Part shown: positions 14,676 to 22,005 of the stretch, piece after piece | Layout of the letters: the number at the start of each line of letters is the position of its first letter | How positions within the stretch are numbered: position 1 is the stretch's first letter | Assembly (NCBI GenBank): GCA_016303265.1 | Contig: JAEDLZ010000011.1 | Coordinates: forward strand, 1 to 23,486 | Origin: Clostridiales bacterium | GTDB taxonomy: Bacteria; Bacillota; Clostridia; Monoglobales; Monoglobaceae | DNA length: 23,486 bases | Direction: 5' to 3' | Notes under the pieces: generated by a model | What the model was told of the DNA's origin: nothing | What the model saw: only the letters and a program-made list of their open reading frames with translations | The model's database searches: none | Translations under genes and position numbers: made by a program

Positions 14676-15194
14676 ATGGCAGAAGCAAAATGGTATGTGG
14701 CTCACACCTATTCCGGCTATGAGAATAAGGTAAAGGCCGATATAGAAAAGACAATTGAAAATCGTAACATGCAGGATGTTATTCAGGAAGTAAGCGTTCC
14801 CATGGAAGAAGTTGTTGAGGTAAAGGATGACCAGAAGAAAACGGTTATGCGCAAGCTTTTTCCGGGCTATGTTATAATCAAGATGATTATGACGGATGAA
14901 AGCTGGTATGTTGTGAGAAACTGCCGCGGAGTTACGGGATTTGTAGGTCCCGGGTCCAAACCGGTTCCGCTTACAGAACAGGAAATCATAAATATGGGTC
15001 TTGAAAAACGGACTGTAAGCATTGATTTCTCAGTCGGCGACAGCATAAGGGTTAAGTACGGCCCGCTTGAAGGCTTCGTCGGGGTTATAGATGCCATACT
15101 TATGGACAGGCAGAAAGTTAAGGCAAGGGTTTCCATGTTTGGCAGAGATACAGAGGTTGAGCTTGAATTTAATCAGGTTGAACCCTTAAGTTAA
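14676..15194 (+). CDS. nusG: Transcription termination/antitermination factor NusG
   Basis: NusG binds RNA polymerase, affects pausing and termination, and links transcription to translation. The 172-residue protein has the NGN domain (AKWYVAHTYSGYENKV, KLFPGYVIIKMIM, VRNCRGVTGFVG) and a C-terminal KOW domain (VGDSIRVKYGPLEGFVGVIDAI). The ATG at 14676 is the only start that fits, but AGGAGGG (14650-14656) is 19 nt upstream. A palindrome, CGGGATATCCCG (14659-14670), sits in the gap and could shorten the effective spacing if folded in the mRNA. Confidence 0.96.
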   Translation: MAEAKWYVAHTYSGYENKVKADIEKTIENRNMQDVIQEVSVPMEEVVEVKDDQKKTVMRKLFPGYVIIKMIMTDESWYVVRNCRGVTGFVGPGSKPVPLTEQEIINMGLEKRTVSIDFSVGDSIRVKYGPLEGFVGVIDAILMDRQKVKARVSMFGRDTEVELEFNQVEPLS

Positions 15195-15206
15195 TTTGTT
15201 ACCCAC

Positions 15207-15220
15207 ACAGCATATGCTGT
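15207..15220. repeat. 14-nt perfect palindrome after nusG
   Basis: ACAGCATATGCTGT is a perfect palindrome 13 nt after the nusG stop, followed by an A/T-rich ATTATATATT. It may be a processing or pausing hairpin; it is too small to be called a terminator. Confidence 0.4.
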
Positions 15221-15247
15221 ATTATATATTCGGTGCGGTGCATCGGA

Positions 15248-15292
15248 CTTGTGGGAGGGGCTGCCCTGCGGCGGTCTCGGTATTACCACGTT
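15248..15292 (+). promoter_or_regulatory. L1-stalk-like RNA element upstream of rplK
   Basis: GTGG (15251-15254) can pair with CCAC (15286-15289). An inner 9-bp helix (15257-15265 with 15270-15278, with wobbles) is separated from it by an asymmetric loop, GA on one side and GGTATTA on the other. The GTGGGAG...ATTACCAC arrangement resembles the GGUGGGAG...AAUACCACC segment of the 23S L1-binding stalk, as I recall it. It is therefore a candidate site for L1 feedback on the L11-L1 genes. Confidence 0.6.
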
Positions 15293-15318
15293 TGTTGGAA
15301 AGGGAGGTGTCATGAAAA

Positions 15319-15744
15319 ATGGCTCAGAAAATTACAGGTTACATCAAATTGCAGATTGAAGCCGGGAAGGCTACACCTGCACCGCCGGTTGGTCCTGCTC
15401 TTGGTCAGCACGGCGTTAACATTATGGATTTTTGTAAGCAGTTCAATGAAAAGACAAAAGGTGATGCGGGTCTTATTATCCCGGTAGTTATCACGGTTTA
15501 TCAGGACAGATCTTTCTCATTTATTACAAAAACTCCGCCGGCTGCTGTTCTTATTAAAAAGGCTTGCAAGATTACAAGCGGTTCGGGAGTTCCGAACAAG
15601 ACTAAGGTTGCTCAGCTTTCAAAAGCTGATCTTGAAGCAATTGCTAAGCAGAAAATGCCGGATCTTAACGCAGCGTCGCTTGAAGCTGCTATGTCTATGG
15701 TGGCAGGAACAGCAAGATCCATGGGCGTTACCGTTGAGGAATAG
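15319..15744 (+). CDS. rplK: 50S ribosomal protein L11
   Basis: L11 forms part of the GTPase-associated centre with L10 and L7/L12. The 141-residue protein has the canonical length and motifs: YIKLQIEAGKATPAPPVGPALGQHGVNIMDFCKQFN at the N-terminus and the C-terminal RNA-binding domain with KTPPAAVLIKKA and GTARSMGV. The ATG at 15319 lies 10-11 nt after AGGGAGGTG. It precedes rplA, and each of the two has its own L1-stalk-like leader. Confidence 0.98.
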   Translation: MAQKITGYIKLQIEAGKATPAPPVGPALGQHGVNIMDFCKQFNEKTKGDAGLIIPVVITVYQDRSFSFITKTPPAAVLIKKACKITSGSGVPNKTKVAQLSKADLEAIAKQKMPDLNAASLEAAMSMVAGTARSMGVTVEE

Positions 15745-15757
15745 TCAGCGGTGTTAA

Positions 15758-15814
15758 ATCGTGGGAGGGGAAACGGCTTTGCAATAAGGTGCGCAACCCT
15801 GCATTAACCACTAT
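15758..15814 (+). promoter_or_regulatory. L1-stalk-like RNA element upstream of rplA
   Basis: GTGG (15761-15764) pairs with CCAC (15808-15811). Inside, AGGG (15766-15769) pairs with CCCT (15797-15800), and TTGC (15779-15782) pairs with the adjacent GCAA (15793-15796). The asymmetric loop is a single G against GCATTAA. This repeats the GTGGGAGGGG...TTA-CCAC plan found before rplK. Confidence 0.6.
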
Positions 15815-15827
15815 TAGGAGGAAATTT

Positions 15828-16523
15828 ATGAAAAAGGGTAAAAAATATCAGGACAGCGTAAAGCTTCTTGAAAAAGGCAAATTATATGACTCAAGCGAAG
15901 CTTTAAATCTTGTATGTCAGACTGCAAAAGCTAAGTTTGATGAAACAGTTGAAATTCACATTAAGTTAGGTGTTGACTCCAGACATGCTGATCAGCAGGT
16001 AAGGGGCGCTGTTGTTCTTCCTAACGGAACAGGTAAAAATGTCCGTGTTCTTGTGTTTGCAAGAGAAGGCAAGGCTGAAGAGGCTAAGGCGGCAGGCGCT
16101 GATTATGTAGGCGCTGAGGACTTGGTTCAGAAGATTCAGTCCGAGAACTGGTTTGATTTTGATATTGTTGTCGCAACTCCCGACATGATGGGCGTTGTAG
16201 GGCGCATAGGTAAAACGCTCGGTCCTAAGGGCCTTATGCCGAACCCAAAGGCAGGCACGGTTACACCGGATGTAACAAAAGCTATAAGCGAAATCAAATC
16301 CGGTAAAATCGAGTACAGATTGGATAAAACGAACATTATCCACTGCCCTTTGGGAAAAGCTTCTTTCGGTCCGGAAAAGCTTACCGAGAACTTCAATGCG
16401 CTCATGAGTGCAGTTGTTAAGGCTCGTCCGGCTGCTGCAAAGGGTCAGTATCTCAGATCGGTTACCGTCGCAACAACAATGGGACCCGGTATCAAGGTTA
16501 ACACAGCCAAGATTGACGGTTAA
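15828..16523 (+). CDS. rplA: 50S ribosomal protein L1
   Basis: L1 forms the mobile stalk at the ribosomal E site and often represses its own mRNA by binding a stalk mimic. The product is 231 residues, the usual length, starting MKKGKKYQDSVKLLEKG. ETVEIHIKLGVDSRHADQQVRGAVVLPNGTGK and the GRIGKTLGPKGLMPNPKAGTV block are family hallmarks. AGGAGG (15815-15820) is 7 nt before the ATG at 15828, so the longer frame from 15789 is rejected. It follows an L1-stalk-like leader. Confidence 0.98.
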   Translation: MKKGKKYQDSVKLLEKGKLYDSSEALNLVCQTAKAKFDETVEIHIKLGVDSRHADQQVRGAVVLPNGTGKNVRVLVFAREGKAEEAKAAGADYVGAEDLVQKIQSENWFDFDIVVATPDMMGVVGRIGKTLGPKGLMPNPKAGTVTPDVTKAISEIKSGKIEYRLDKTNIIHCPLGKASFGPEKLTENFNALMSAVVKARPAAAKGQYLRSVTVATTMGPGIKVNTAKIDG

Positions 16524-16639
16524 TTTTAAACCGGCGCAATACAGAGTGCAGCTTCCTTATAACCCTTATAAATGGCGGGTTTTAGGTATGTATTTCTGTA
16601 TGTATGCGGGCGCCAGAACCGCATGGGCGAATAAGTGAA

Positions 16640-16736
16640 TATTTTCCGCAGACAGCAGGTGGCATTTGCCGTAAATCCTGCCGAGGAGAAAAGTCGTTGA
16701 CGATTTAATCCCTCGCTGTCTGCGAGGGATTTTTCA
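16640..16736 (+). promoter_or_regulatory. L10-type leader and attenuator before rplJ
   Basis: The leader has GCAGACAGCAGGTGG, then a GGCA/TGCC hairpin and a CCTGCCGAGG return strand, the pattern I know from L10 leaders. GCAGACAGC (16648-16656) is exactly complementary to GCTGTCTGC (16715-16723), which lies inside the terminator hairpin AATCCCTCGC/GCGAGGGATT (16707-16731, then Ts). The two pairings exclude each other. Binding of L10 (with L7/L12) presumably favours the terminator and so limits rplJ-rplL expression. Confidence 0.85.
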
Positions 16737-16740
16737 ATAT

Positions 16741-16762
16741 AAATTCCGCTGAAGCGGAATTT
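16741..16762 (+). other. Second 10-bp hairpin before the rplJ ribosome site
   Basis: AAATTCCGCT and AGCGGAATTT form a perfect 10-bp hairpin between the attenuator terminator and the GAAAGGAGG ribosome site of rplJ. No T tract follows. It may insulate the ribosome site. Confidence 0.5.
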
Positions 16763-16790
16763 GAGCAGACTTTGAAAGGAGGAAATTTTA

Positions 16791-17288
16791 ATGCCAAGTG
16801 AAAAAGTTTTGGAAAGCAAGAAGGCTGTAGTGGCTGAAATAACAGAAAGACTTAAAAATGCTCAGGCAGGTGTTATTGCCGACTACAGAGGTTTAACTGT
16901 TGCGCAGGACACAGAGCTTCGCAAAAAGCTTCGTGAAGCAGGGGTTGAATATTCTATTGTTAAGAATACTTTGACCCGTTTTGCCGCAAATGAGGTTGGT
17001 CTTGGGGAACTTGACCCGGTGCTTAACGGACCTACCGCTCTTGCAACCAGTGCGACAGATGTTATTGCTCCGGCAAAGGTTTTGGTTGAATTTGCAAAGG
17101 ACAATGAACAGCTCGAAATCAAAGCCGGATTTATCGACGGTAAGGTTATAGGCGTTGATGAGGTTAAGGTATACGCAAGTATTCCCAGCAAGGAAGTTCT
17201 TATTTCTAAAATGCTGGGAAGCCTTCAGGCTCCAGTCAGCAGCTTAGTAAGAGCTTTGGACGCTATTGCGAAAAAAGACGCAGAGTAA
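16791..17288 (+). CDS. rplJ: 50S ribosomal protein L10
   Basis: L10 anchors the L7/L12 dimers at the stalk base. The 165-residue protein begins MPSEKVLESKKAVVAEITERL, with the conserved AGVIADYRGLTVAQDTELRKKLREAGVEYSIVKNTL block and a C-terminal helix that binds L7/L12. AAAGGAGG lies upstream of the ATG. It is separated from rplA by the attenuator leader and followed 68 nt later by rplL; a GGGGCA/TGCCCC hairpin lies between the two (17313-17325). Confidence 0.98.
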   Translation: MPSEKVLESKKAVVAEITERLKNAQAGVIADYRGLTVAQDTELRKKLREAGVEYSIVKNTLTRFAANEVGLGELDPVLNGPTALATSATDVIAPAKVLVEFAKDNEQLEIKAGFIDGKVIGVDEVKVYASIPSKEVLISKMLGSLQAPVSSLVRALDAIAKKDAE

Positions 17289-17356
17289 TTTGAAAATTTA
17301 GTTTAAAAGTAAATGGGGCACTGCCCCGAAATATTAAAAAACGGAGGAATTTTAAA

Positions 17357-17728
17357 ATGGCTGATGTAATGAAGTTAGTTGAAGAAATTAAAGAACTTAC
17401 ACTTTTGGAAGTAAACGATTTGGTTAAGGCTCTCGAAGAGGAATTCGGCGTATCTGCTGCTGCTCCCGTTATGGTTGCAGGCGGTGCTGCCGCAGGTCCT
17501 GCTGCTGAAGAGAAGACAGAATTTGATGTTGTTCTTACAGGCTTTGCCGCAGACAAGAAGATGCCCACAATCAAGGCTGTTAAGGACCTCACAGGATTAG
17601 GTCTTGGTGAAGCTAAGGCGGCTGTTGAGGGCGCACCCACAACTCTTAAGGAAGCCGTTGCAAAGGATGAGGCTGAAGCTATGAAGACAAAGCTGGAAGA
17701 AGCCGGCGCAACTGTTGAACTTAAGTAA
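17357..17728 (+). CDS. rplL: 50S ribosomal protein L7/L12
   Basis: L7/L12 recruits translational GTPases. The 123-residue protein has the N-terminal dimerisation helices (KLVEEIKELTLLEVNDLVKALEEEFGVSA), an Ala/Gly hinge and the conserved C-terminal domain (EFDVVLTGFAADKK, KAVKDLTGLGLGEAKAAVE). ACGGAGGAA precedes the ATG. A strong terminator follows, so transcription ends here; rpoB and rpoC, the usual next genes, are absent. Confidence 0.98.
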   Translation: MADVMKLVEEIKELTLLEVNDLVKALEEEFGVSAAAPVMVAGGAAAGPAAEEKTEFDVVLTGFAADKKMPTIKAVKDLTGLGLGEAKAAVEGAPTTLKEAVAKDEAEAMKTKLEEAGATVELK

Positions 17729-17816
17729 TTTGGTCTAAATTAAAAGTGCAATAAATGGGCTATAGCAAAAAAATTTTTGAATAGCATTTTGCACAAAACA
17801 GTTTTATAGGCAAATT

Positions 17817-17866
17817 AAAATATCCCCGAAAACAGTTTGGATTTAGCTGTTTTCGGGGATTATTTT
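17817..17866. terminator. Terminator of the rplJ-rplL operon, sharing the CCCCGAAAACAG core
   Basis: ATCCCCGAAAACAG (17822-17835) and CTGTTTTCGGGGAT (17847-17860) form a 14-bp perfect stem, extended by A/T pairs, with a T-rich tail on the plus strand. The left arm is identical over 19 nt to the left arm at 2852-2870, and the loops share GGATNTA. Confidence 0.88.
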
Positions 17867-17917
17867 GTTTAGTGTTGTCGCGGGCTATTTTGCCATCGCC
17901 CCTTTTTGTGCGTAAAT

Positions 17918-18025
17918 CCCTGCTTTCCATATAGCGAACCCGTGAACTGCTATGGCAACCCCCTGCTTTGCATATGGCAAAATTGCGCCTTGCACACAGC
18001 AAAACAGGGCTTTTTGCATCTGAAA
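17918..18025. repeat. Degenerate tandem repeat, period about 21-22 bp
   Basis: CCCTGCTTTCCATATAGCGAA (17918-17938) recurs after 43 bp as CCCTGCTTTGCATATGGCAAA (17961-17981). Diverged units begin at 17939, 17982 and 18004, sharing a C-rich start and a TATGGCAA- or CAGCAAA-like end. It is a minisatellite-like intergenic array with no coding signal. Confidence 0.5.
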
Positions 18026-18132
18026 GTATATTTTATGAGGCAATCTTTAATAAAAACCGCTAATTTGCCATATGTCCAGCGAAGCGTATTGCAAACGGAC
18101 GGATGGGTGTATACAGTGACACAATGCTGATG

Positions 18133-19866
18133 TTATACTTCCGTGAAATTCTCCTCGGATTTTTCGGCTTCTTCCGATGAGGGTTCAGATGGGGATTCTG
18201 CAGGAGCGTTTTCCATTTCTTGCTGCTGCGGTGCAGGAGCAAAGGCTTCTGCCGAATATTCCGTAAGACTGTCAATTGGCTTATCTTTATCATCGGGATT
18301 TACCGTGACCGTAGTGGGAGTGGAATTATATACACTTCTTGTGAGTTTTTCCGTTTTGACAACCGTTCCGTTTTGATATACGGTTCTTGTGGAAGATACC
18401 GCACTGCCCTTTGAACCTGTTACGGTTTTCTTATATCCTACGGGAATTGAAGCGTCGGTAACAACCTCGATTTTCGGTTCGTAAACCGCTGTAGTTGTAT
18501 TGTTTATGACAACCTTTTGCCCCGAAACCGGCGTTCCGATTATATTACAGGTAATACTGCCGCCGTTTACATGAGCGTCAATTTTAACGGGATAATTCGT
18601 ATTGTTCCTGAACTTGAAATCAATATAACCTTCGGAAATTGTTGCGTCCTGCCCGGCAGGCATATAGCTTACGGGGAGTGAGTGAGATGTTCTCGAAACA
18701 ATTTCAAGGTTTGCGTAAAGCACGGCAGAATAAAGGGTTGACGAGGTCTGGCATATACCGCCGCCTATGCCCTGTTCCACCTTGTTGTTAATATAAACCC
18801 CGGCGTATTTGAACCCGTTCTGCGTCGTTCGCGGTCCCACCGTGTTGTCATAGGAGAAGGTTTCGCCCGGAAGGAGAACCTTGCCGTTTATTTTCGAGGC
18901 GGAGAGGGCGACATTTGCCGACCGTTCCTTGTTGCTTGCGGTGAAATAGCTGGTCCAGCTCCCCATTGTTCCGCAGAACATTTTACTTTCAAGGTCGGCC
19001 TTCTTAATTTGAGCAGGGCTTGTTTTAACCGTTAAGGTTACCCTTTCCTTATCGGAATCAAGCGCCTTTTTGATTGCGTCTTTGGAAACTTTTATCTGCG
19101 GCCGCTCCGGGACAACGGCTATACTTCCGTCCTCAAGCCTTGTATAATAAGCGTCAGCGGCAGGGGATGTGATTTCTTCATAGAATTTATCAAGATTAAG
19201 CTCTTCCCCCTCGGCGTCTACCAAGGACAGCTTTATTGCCGGGTTGTTTCCGCTGAGAAGCGATTTCTGAAGTTTGCTGTACATGGCGTCCATGTCGACA
19301 GCCTTTCCGCCGTGACCTTTTATAATCGTAAGCTCATTGCCGTTTATTTCATAGCTTGCGTCAACAGGCGGGGTTTCGTATTTCTCGGCAAAATCGGAAA
19401 TTATTTTGCAAAGCTTTTCCTCGTCATATTTAAACTCGGGATTTATTTTGCTTTTTCCGAAAAGACTGCCAAAGTATGTAATGGCTCTTTTGAAAATTCC
19501 CTTTCCCGCGCGGCTGCCCATAGCGAGGGCTGCCGTTTTGTCAGTATCGGGCTCAAGCGATATTTCTTCGGAAGAAATCGAAATACTGTCGTCATTAAGC
19601 TCAAATGTGAGTTTATCGGGAATTTTTATTGCGTCGGAATCGTTATCAATGATTTCCTTAAGTTTGTCATATGTAAGACCGCTGACCTTTGTGCTGCCTA
19701 TATAGGTGTTGGGGTAAACCCTCGAATATGTTCCGGCGTAGACAAAAACACCGGCAAAAACGGCGGCAAGCACAGCGATTAAAACCGCAATAACAAGGCG
19801 TTTGCGGCTTAAAACAGAAAATTTTTTATCCCTTGATGCAGCTTTTTCGGGTCGGTTGTCATTCAT
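18133..19866 (-). CDS. VanW-family membrane-anchored protein with a G5-like domain
   Basis: From the ATG at 19866 (GGGAGG 10 nt upstream) the protein is 577 residues. A basic N-terminus precedes one membrane segment at about residues 24-45, so the rest lies outside the cell. Residues about 50-290 resemble the paired YoaR-like/peptidoglycan-binding-4 region. The VanW domain (about 312-445) contains SASKINGKVLLPGETFSYD and GIGGGICQTSSTLY. A G5-like segment (about 463-523) and an acidic, Pro/Glu-rich tail follow. VanW proteins are linked to the cell envelope and occur in vancomycin-resistance clusters, but most, like this one, stand alone; no resistance is implied. It diverges from the flippase gene. 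Confidence 0.88.
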   Translation of the reverse strand: MNDNRPEKAASRDKKFSVLSRKRLVIAVLIAVLAAVFAGVFVYAGTYSRVYPNTYIGSTKVSGLTYDKLKEIIDNDSDAIKIPDKLTFELNDDSISISSEEISLEPDTDKTAALAMGSRAGKGIFKRAITYFGSLFGKSKINPEFKYDEEKLCKIISDFAEKYETPPVDASYEINGNELTIIKGHGGKAVDMDAMYSKLQKSLLSGNNPAIKLSLVDAEGEELNLDKFYEEITSPAADAYYTRLEDGSIAVVPERPQIKVSKDAIKKALDSDKERVTLTVKTSPAQIKKADLESKMFCGTMGSWTSYFTASNKERSANVALSASKINGKVLLPGETFSYDNTVGPRTTQNGFKYAGVYINNKVEQGIGGGICQTSSTLYSAVLYANLEIVSRTSHSLPVSYMPAGQDATISEGYIDFKFRNNTNYPVKIDAHVNGGSITCNIIGTPVSGQKVVINNTTTAVYEPKIEVVTDASIPVGYKKTVTGSKGSAVSSTRTVYQNGTVVKTEKLTRSVYNSTPTTVTVNPDDKDKPIDSLTEYSAEAFAPAPQQQEMENAPAESPSEPSSEEAEKSEENFTEV

Positions 19867-19907
19867 GGTAAAAGAGCCTCCCACCAATAAAATTCTAACT
19901 AATTCAT

Positions 19908-19935
19908 ATTATACACAAAAATACTAAAAAATCAA
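19908..19935 (-). promoter_or_regulatory. Sigma-A promoter of the VanW gene
   Basis: On the minus strand TTGATT (19930-19935) and a perfect TATAAT (19908-19913) are separated by 16 nt. The leader to the ATG is about 35 nt. Confidence 0.7.
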
Positions 19936-19984
19936 TAGCAAAGATGAATAATGTTTTGCTCTCATAACGGACGAGTTATAGCGA

Positions 19985-19990
19985 TATAAT
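19985..19990 (+). promoter_or_regulatory. Candidate -10 box of the SpoVB-like gene
   Basis: A perfect TATAAT lies 40 nt before the ATG, but no sigma-A -35 box sits 16-18 nt upstream. It could be an activated promoter or one read by a sporulation sigma factor. Confidence 0.35.
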
Positions 19991-20030
19991 CTAAATGGCT
20001 GAATGATTGTTTGGAAGGGAGCGCGGGAAA

Positions 20031-21527
20031 ATGTCGGATAATGGCGTACTCAAAAACACCGCTGTTGCGGTTTTTGCGGGAGTCGTTGCAAAAACGATTG
20101 ATTTTTCCTTCCGCGCGTGGTATTCCGGGCAGATAGGGAGCGAGGGAATGGGCATATTTTCCCTTGTTATGAGCGCTTTCGGAATAATTCTCAATCTGGC
20201 TTCGGCGGGAATGGGTTCGGCCGTATCAAGGCTTGTTTCCATACGCCACAGCCGGGGCGAGTTTGCTTACGCCGGCAAAACTGTCCGGACCGCAGTGACA
20301 ATGATTATTTCGGCAGGAATTTTATGTAATGCGTTTATATATTTTGCGGCGGATAAGATTGCATTGGTTATATTAAAGGATATACGCACGGCAAGATGCC
20401 TTGTCTGCATTTCTCCAAGCGTGATTTTTATGGGAATTTCATACTGTATCAAAGGCTATTTTTATGCTGTCCGCCGTGCGATTATTCCTGCATCCTCGGA
20501 ATTTGTTGAGCAGGCGGTCAAAATTTCGGTAATCAGCCTTTTGCTTAACCGCTGGCTGCCCTGCGGGGTGGAAAAAGGCTGCTGCGCAGTATTTCTGGGG
20601 CTTACAGTCGGAGAAATGTCCTCCTGCGGATACCTTTGCTTGTGGTATCTGGCAAAAAAACATAGGTACAATGAAAAAGCCGCGGCAAAAAGCCAGGCGC
20701 TTTCAATTCTGAGGCTTACCCTTCCCATGACGATTTCGTCTGTGGGGAGTTCGTTTTTAAGAATGCTTGAGGACATCTGGATTGTGCGGGGATTCCGCAG
20801 GTTCGGCATGGGGGCGGAATCCGCACTTAAAACCTATGGTCTTATTCACGGAATGGCAATGCCGCTTCTTACCTTTCCCCTGTCGCTGATTTCACCGTTT
20901 ATGGCTCTGCTTGTCCCCGAAATTTCAAGAGCCGAGGCAGGCGGAAGCCTCAAAAAAATTGTTTGCAGGGTCTATAAGGCGGCATGGTTTTGCGGCTGTT
21001 TGATTTTCTGCATATTTTTTATCTTTTCAAATCGGCTTGCTTTTCTTATGTACGGCGATACTGCCGCTGCTAAATTTATAAAACCTATGTCGCTGCTCTG
21101 TCCCATAATGCTGATTGATACAATTTCAACAAATATGCTGAGCGGAATGGGCGAACAAATGAAGCTTCTCAAATACAGCCTTTTCGATTCCGCCGTAAGA
21201 CTCTCTCTTATCTATTTTGCTTTACCGCTGGGCGGAGCCGATGTTATAATCGCTATGACATTTATAAGCAATATTTTAACCTGCGCCCTGACCTTTATGC
21301 GTATAAATAAATCCGCAAAAATCGGAGAAAATATCCGGGAAATTATCGTTTTGCCCATAATATGTACGGGTGTGACACTGCTTCTTTCCCTGTACGCTCC
21401 CGAAATCGGCACAACAGCCGTTGAGGCGGCAGCGGCAATTGCCGTAACTGCCGCAGTATATTCGGCTTTGAATGTTATATTAAAAGTGTTAAAAGAAAGT
21501 CGGTTTTGCCGCAGACGGGGCGGATAA
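20031..21527 (+). CDS. SpoVB/MurJ-like lipid or polysaccharide flippase (MOP superfamily)
   Basis: The 498-residue protein has about 12-14 hydrophobic segments and the start typical of the SpoVB/MATE-like branch: NTAVAVFAGVVAKTIDFSFRAWYSGQIGSEGMGIFSLVMSAFG. The second half includes LRLTLPMTISSVGSSFLRMLEDIWIVR and a conserved LLTFPLSLISPFMALLVPEISRA block. Relatives move lipid-linked precursors across the membrane, and SpoVB itself is needed for spore cortex formation. Whether this copy is sporulation-specific cannot be told. The ATG at 20031 lies 9 nt after GGAAGGGAG. The gene is monocistronic, divergent from the VanW gene, and ends before a terminator. Confidence 0.88.
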   Translation: MSDNGVLKNTAVAVFAGVVAKTIDFSFRAWYSGQIGSEGMGIFSLVMSAFGIILNLASAGMGSAVSRLVSIRHSRGEFAYAGKTVRTAVTMIISAGILCNAFIYFAADKIALVILKDIRTARCLVCISPSVIFMGISYCIKGYFYAVRRAIIPASSEFVEQAVKISVISLLLNRWLPCGVEKGCCAVFLGLTVGEMSSCGYLCLWYLAKKHRYNEKAAAKSQALSILRLTLPMTISSVGSSFLRMLEDIWIVRGFRRFGMGAESALKTYGLIHGMAMPLLTFPLSLISPFMALLVPEISRAEAGGSLKKIVCRVYKAAWFCGCLIFCIFFIFSNRLAFLMYGDTAAAKFIKPMSLLCPIMLIDTISTNMLSGMGEQMKLLKYSLFDSAVRLSLIYFALPLGGADVIIAMTFISNILTCALTFMRINKSAKIGENIREIIVLPIICTGVTLLLSLYAPEIGTTAVEAAAAIAVTAAVYSALNVILKVLKESRFCRRRGG

Positions 21528-21564
21528 AAGAAAATAAGGCGAAATTTTACATACTGAAAAAGGC

Positions 21565-21687
21565 GGGGCTGCAGCAAAATGGTTTTTAGACAGCAATTTG
21601 CACCCGGCAGCTTCTCAATCCAATGAAAACAGGGGCTGCAGTCAACCCGATTTCAAAAATCGTTTTGCTACAGCCCCTGCCTGTTTT
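21565..21687 (+). terminator. Terminator after the flippase gene with an alternative upstream arm
   Basis: CAGGGGCTG (21630-21638) pairs with CAGCCCCTG (21671-21679), and an AAAACAG/CTGTTTT pairing can close the outside before a T6 run. GGGGCTGCAGCAAAA at 21565-21579 can also pair, with one mismatch, with TTTTGCTACAGCCCC at 21663-21677, so two left arms compete for one right arm. Confidence 0.7.
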
Positions 21688-21797
21688 TTGAAAGCAGAGC
21701 GATTATTCTTGGACAAGTTGTGCAACCTACATAATGAAGTAAAGGAAAAATCCGCTATTTTGTACTGATTTTACAGGGAAAATCTATATATAGTGGC

Positions 21798-21826
21798 TTG
21801 ACAAATCAGTCAAAAAATGTTAAGAT
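21798..21826 (+). promoter_or_regulatory. Sigma-A promoter upstream of the L7Ae-like gene, rpsL and rpsG
   Basis: TTGACA (21798-21803), 17 nt, TAAGAT (21821-21826). The predicted start near 21833 gives a leader of more than 210 nt. Confidence 0.75.
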
Positions 21827-21996
21827 AGATATGCTTATGTTCAGAGTGGAGAAGTATTTATAACCGTAGATGGATGTCCTCTGTTTTCCGGCGGCGGGCA
21901 TCTGTTTTAAGTAAAGCGAAGGCTCACCGACGCTTTTGCGGATTTAACATACGGATGCGCAGGAAATTTTGGTTGCGGAAATTTTTCGGTCCGATA

Positions 21997-22005
21997 TGCT
22001 ATAAT
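21997..22005 (+). promoter_or_regulatory. Second promoter with extended -10, next to the L7Ae-like gene
   Basis: TGCTATAAT is a perfect extended -10 box, 44 nt before the ATG. No good -35 is present at 16-18 nt, which extended -10 promoters tolerate. A hairpin between CTCTCCT (22014-22020 region) and the AGGAG ribosome site could mask translation. Confidence 0.5.

Larger units (their letters stand above)
17729..18132. other. Convergent gap after rplL
   Basis: It contains the terminator at 17817-17866 and a degenerate tandem repeat of about 21-22 bp (17918-18025). The open frame 17906-18130 lies across the repeats, has no ribosome site and is not considered real. No trace of rpoB was found. 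Confidence 0.65.

Noticed and set aside
17906..18130. 74-codon plus-strand frame after rplL
   Set aside because: It has no ribosome site, spans a degenerate repeat and overlaps the region between convergent genes.
18133..19866. Vancomycin-resistance gene
   Set aside because: The VanW domain alone is common in Firmicutes envelope proteins; there is no vanH/A/X or vanR/S cluster here.
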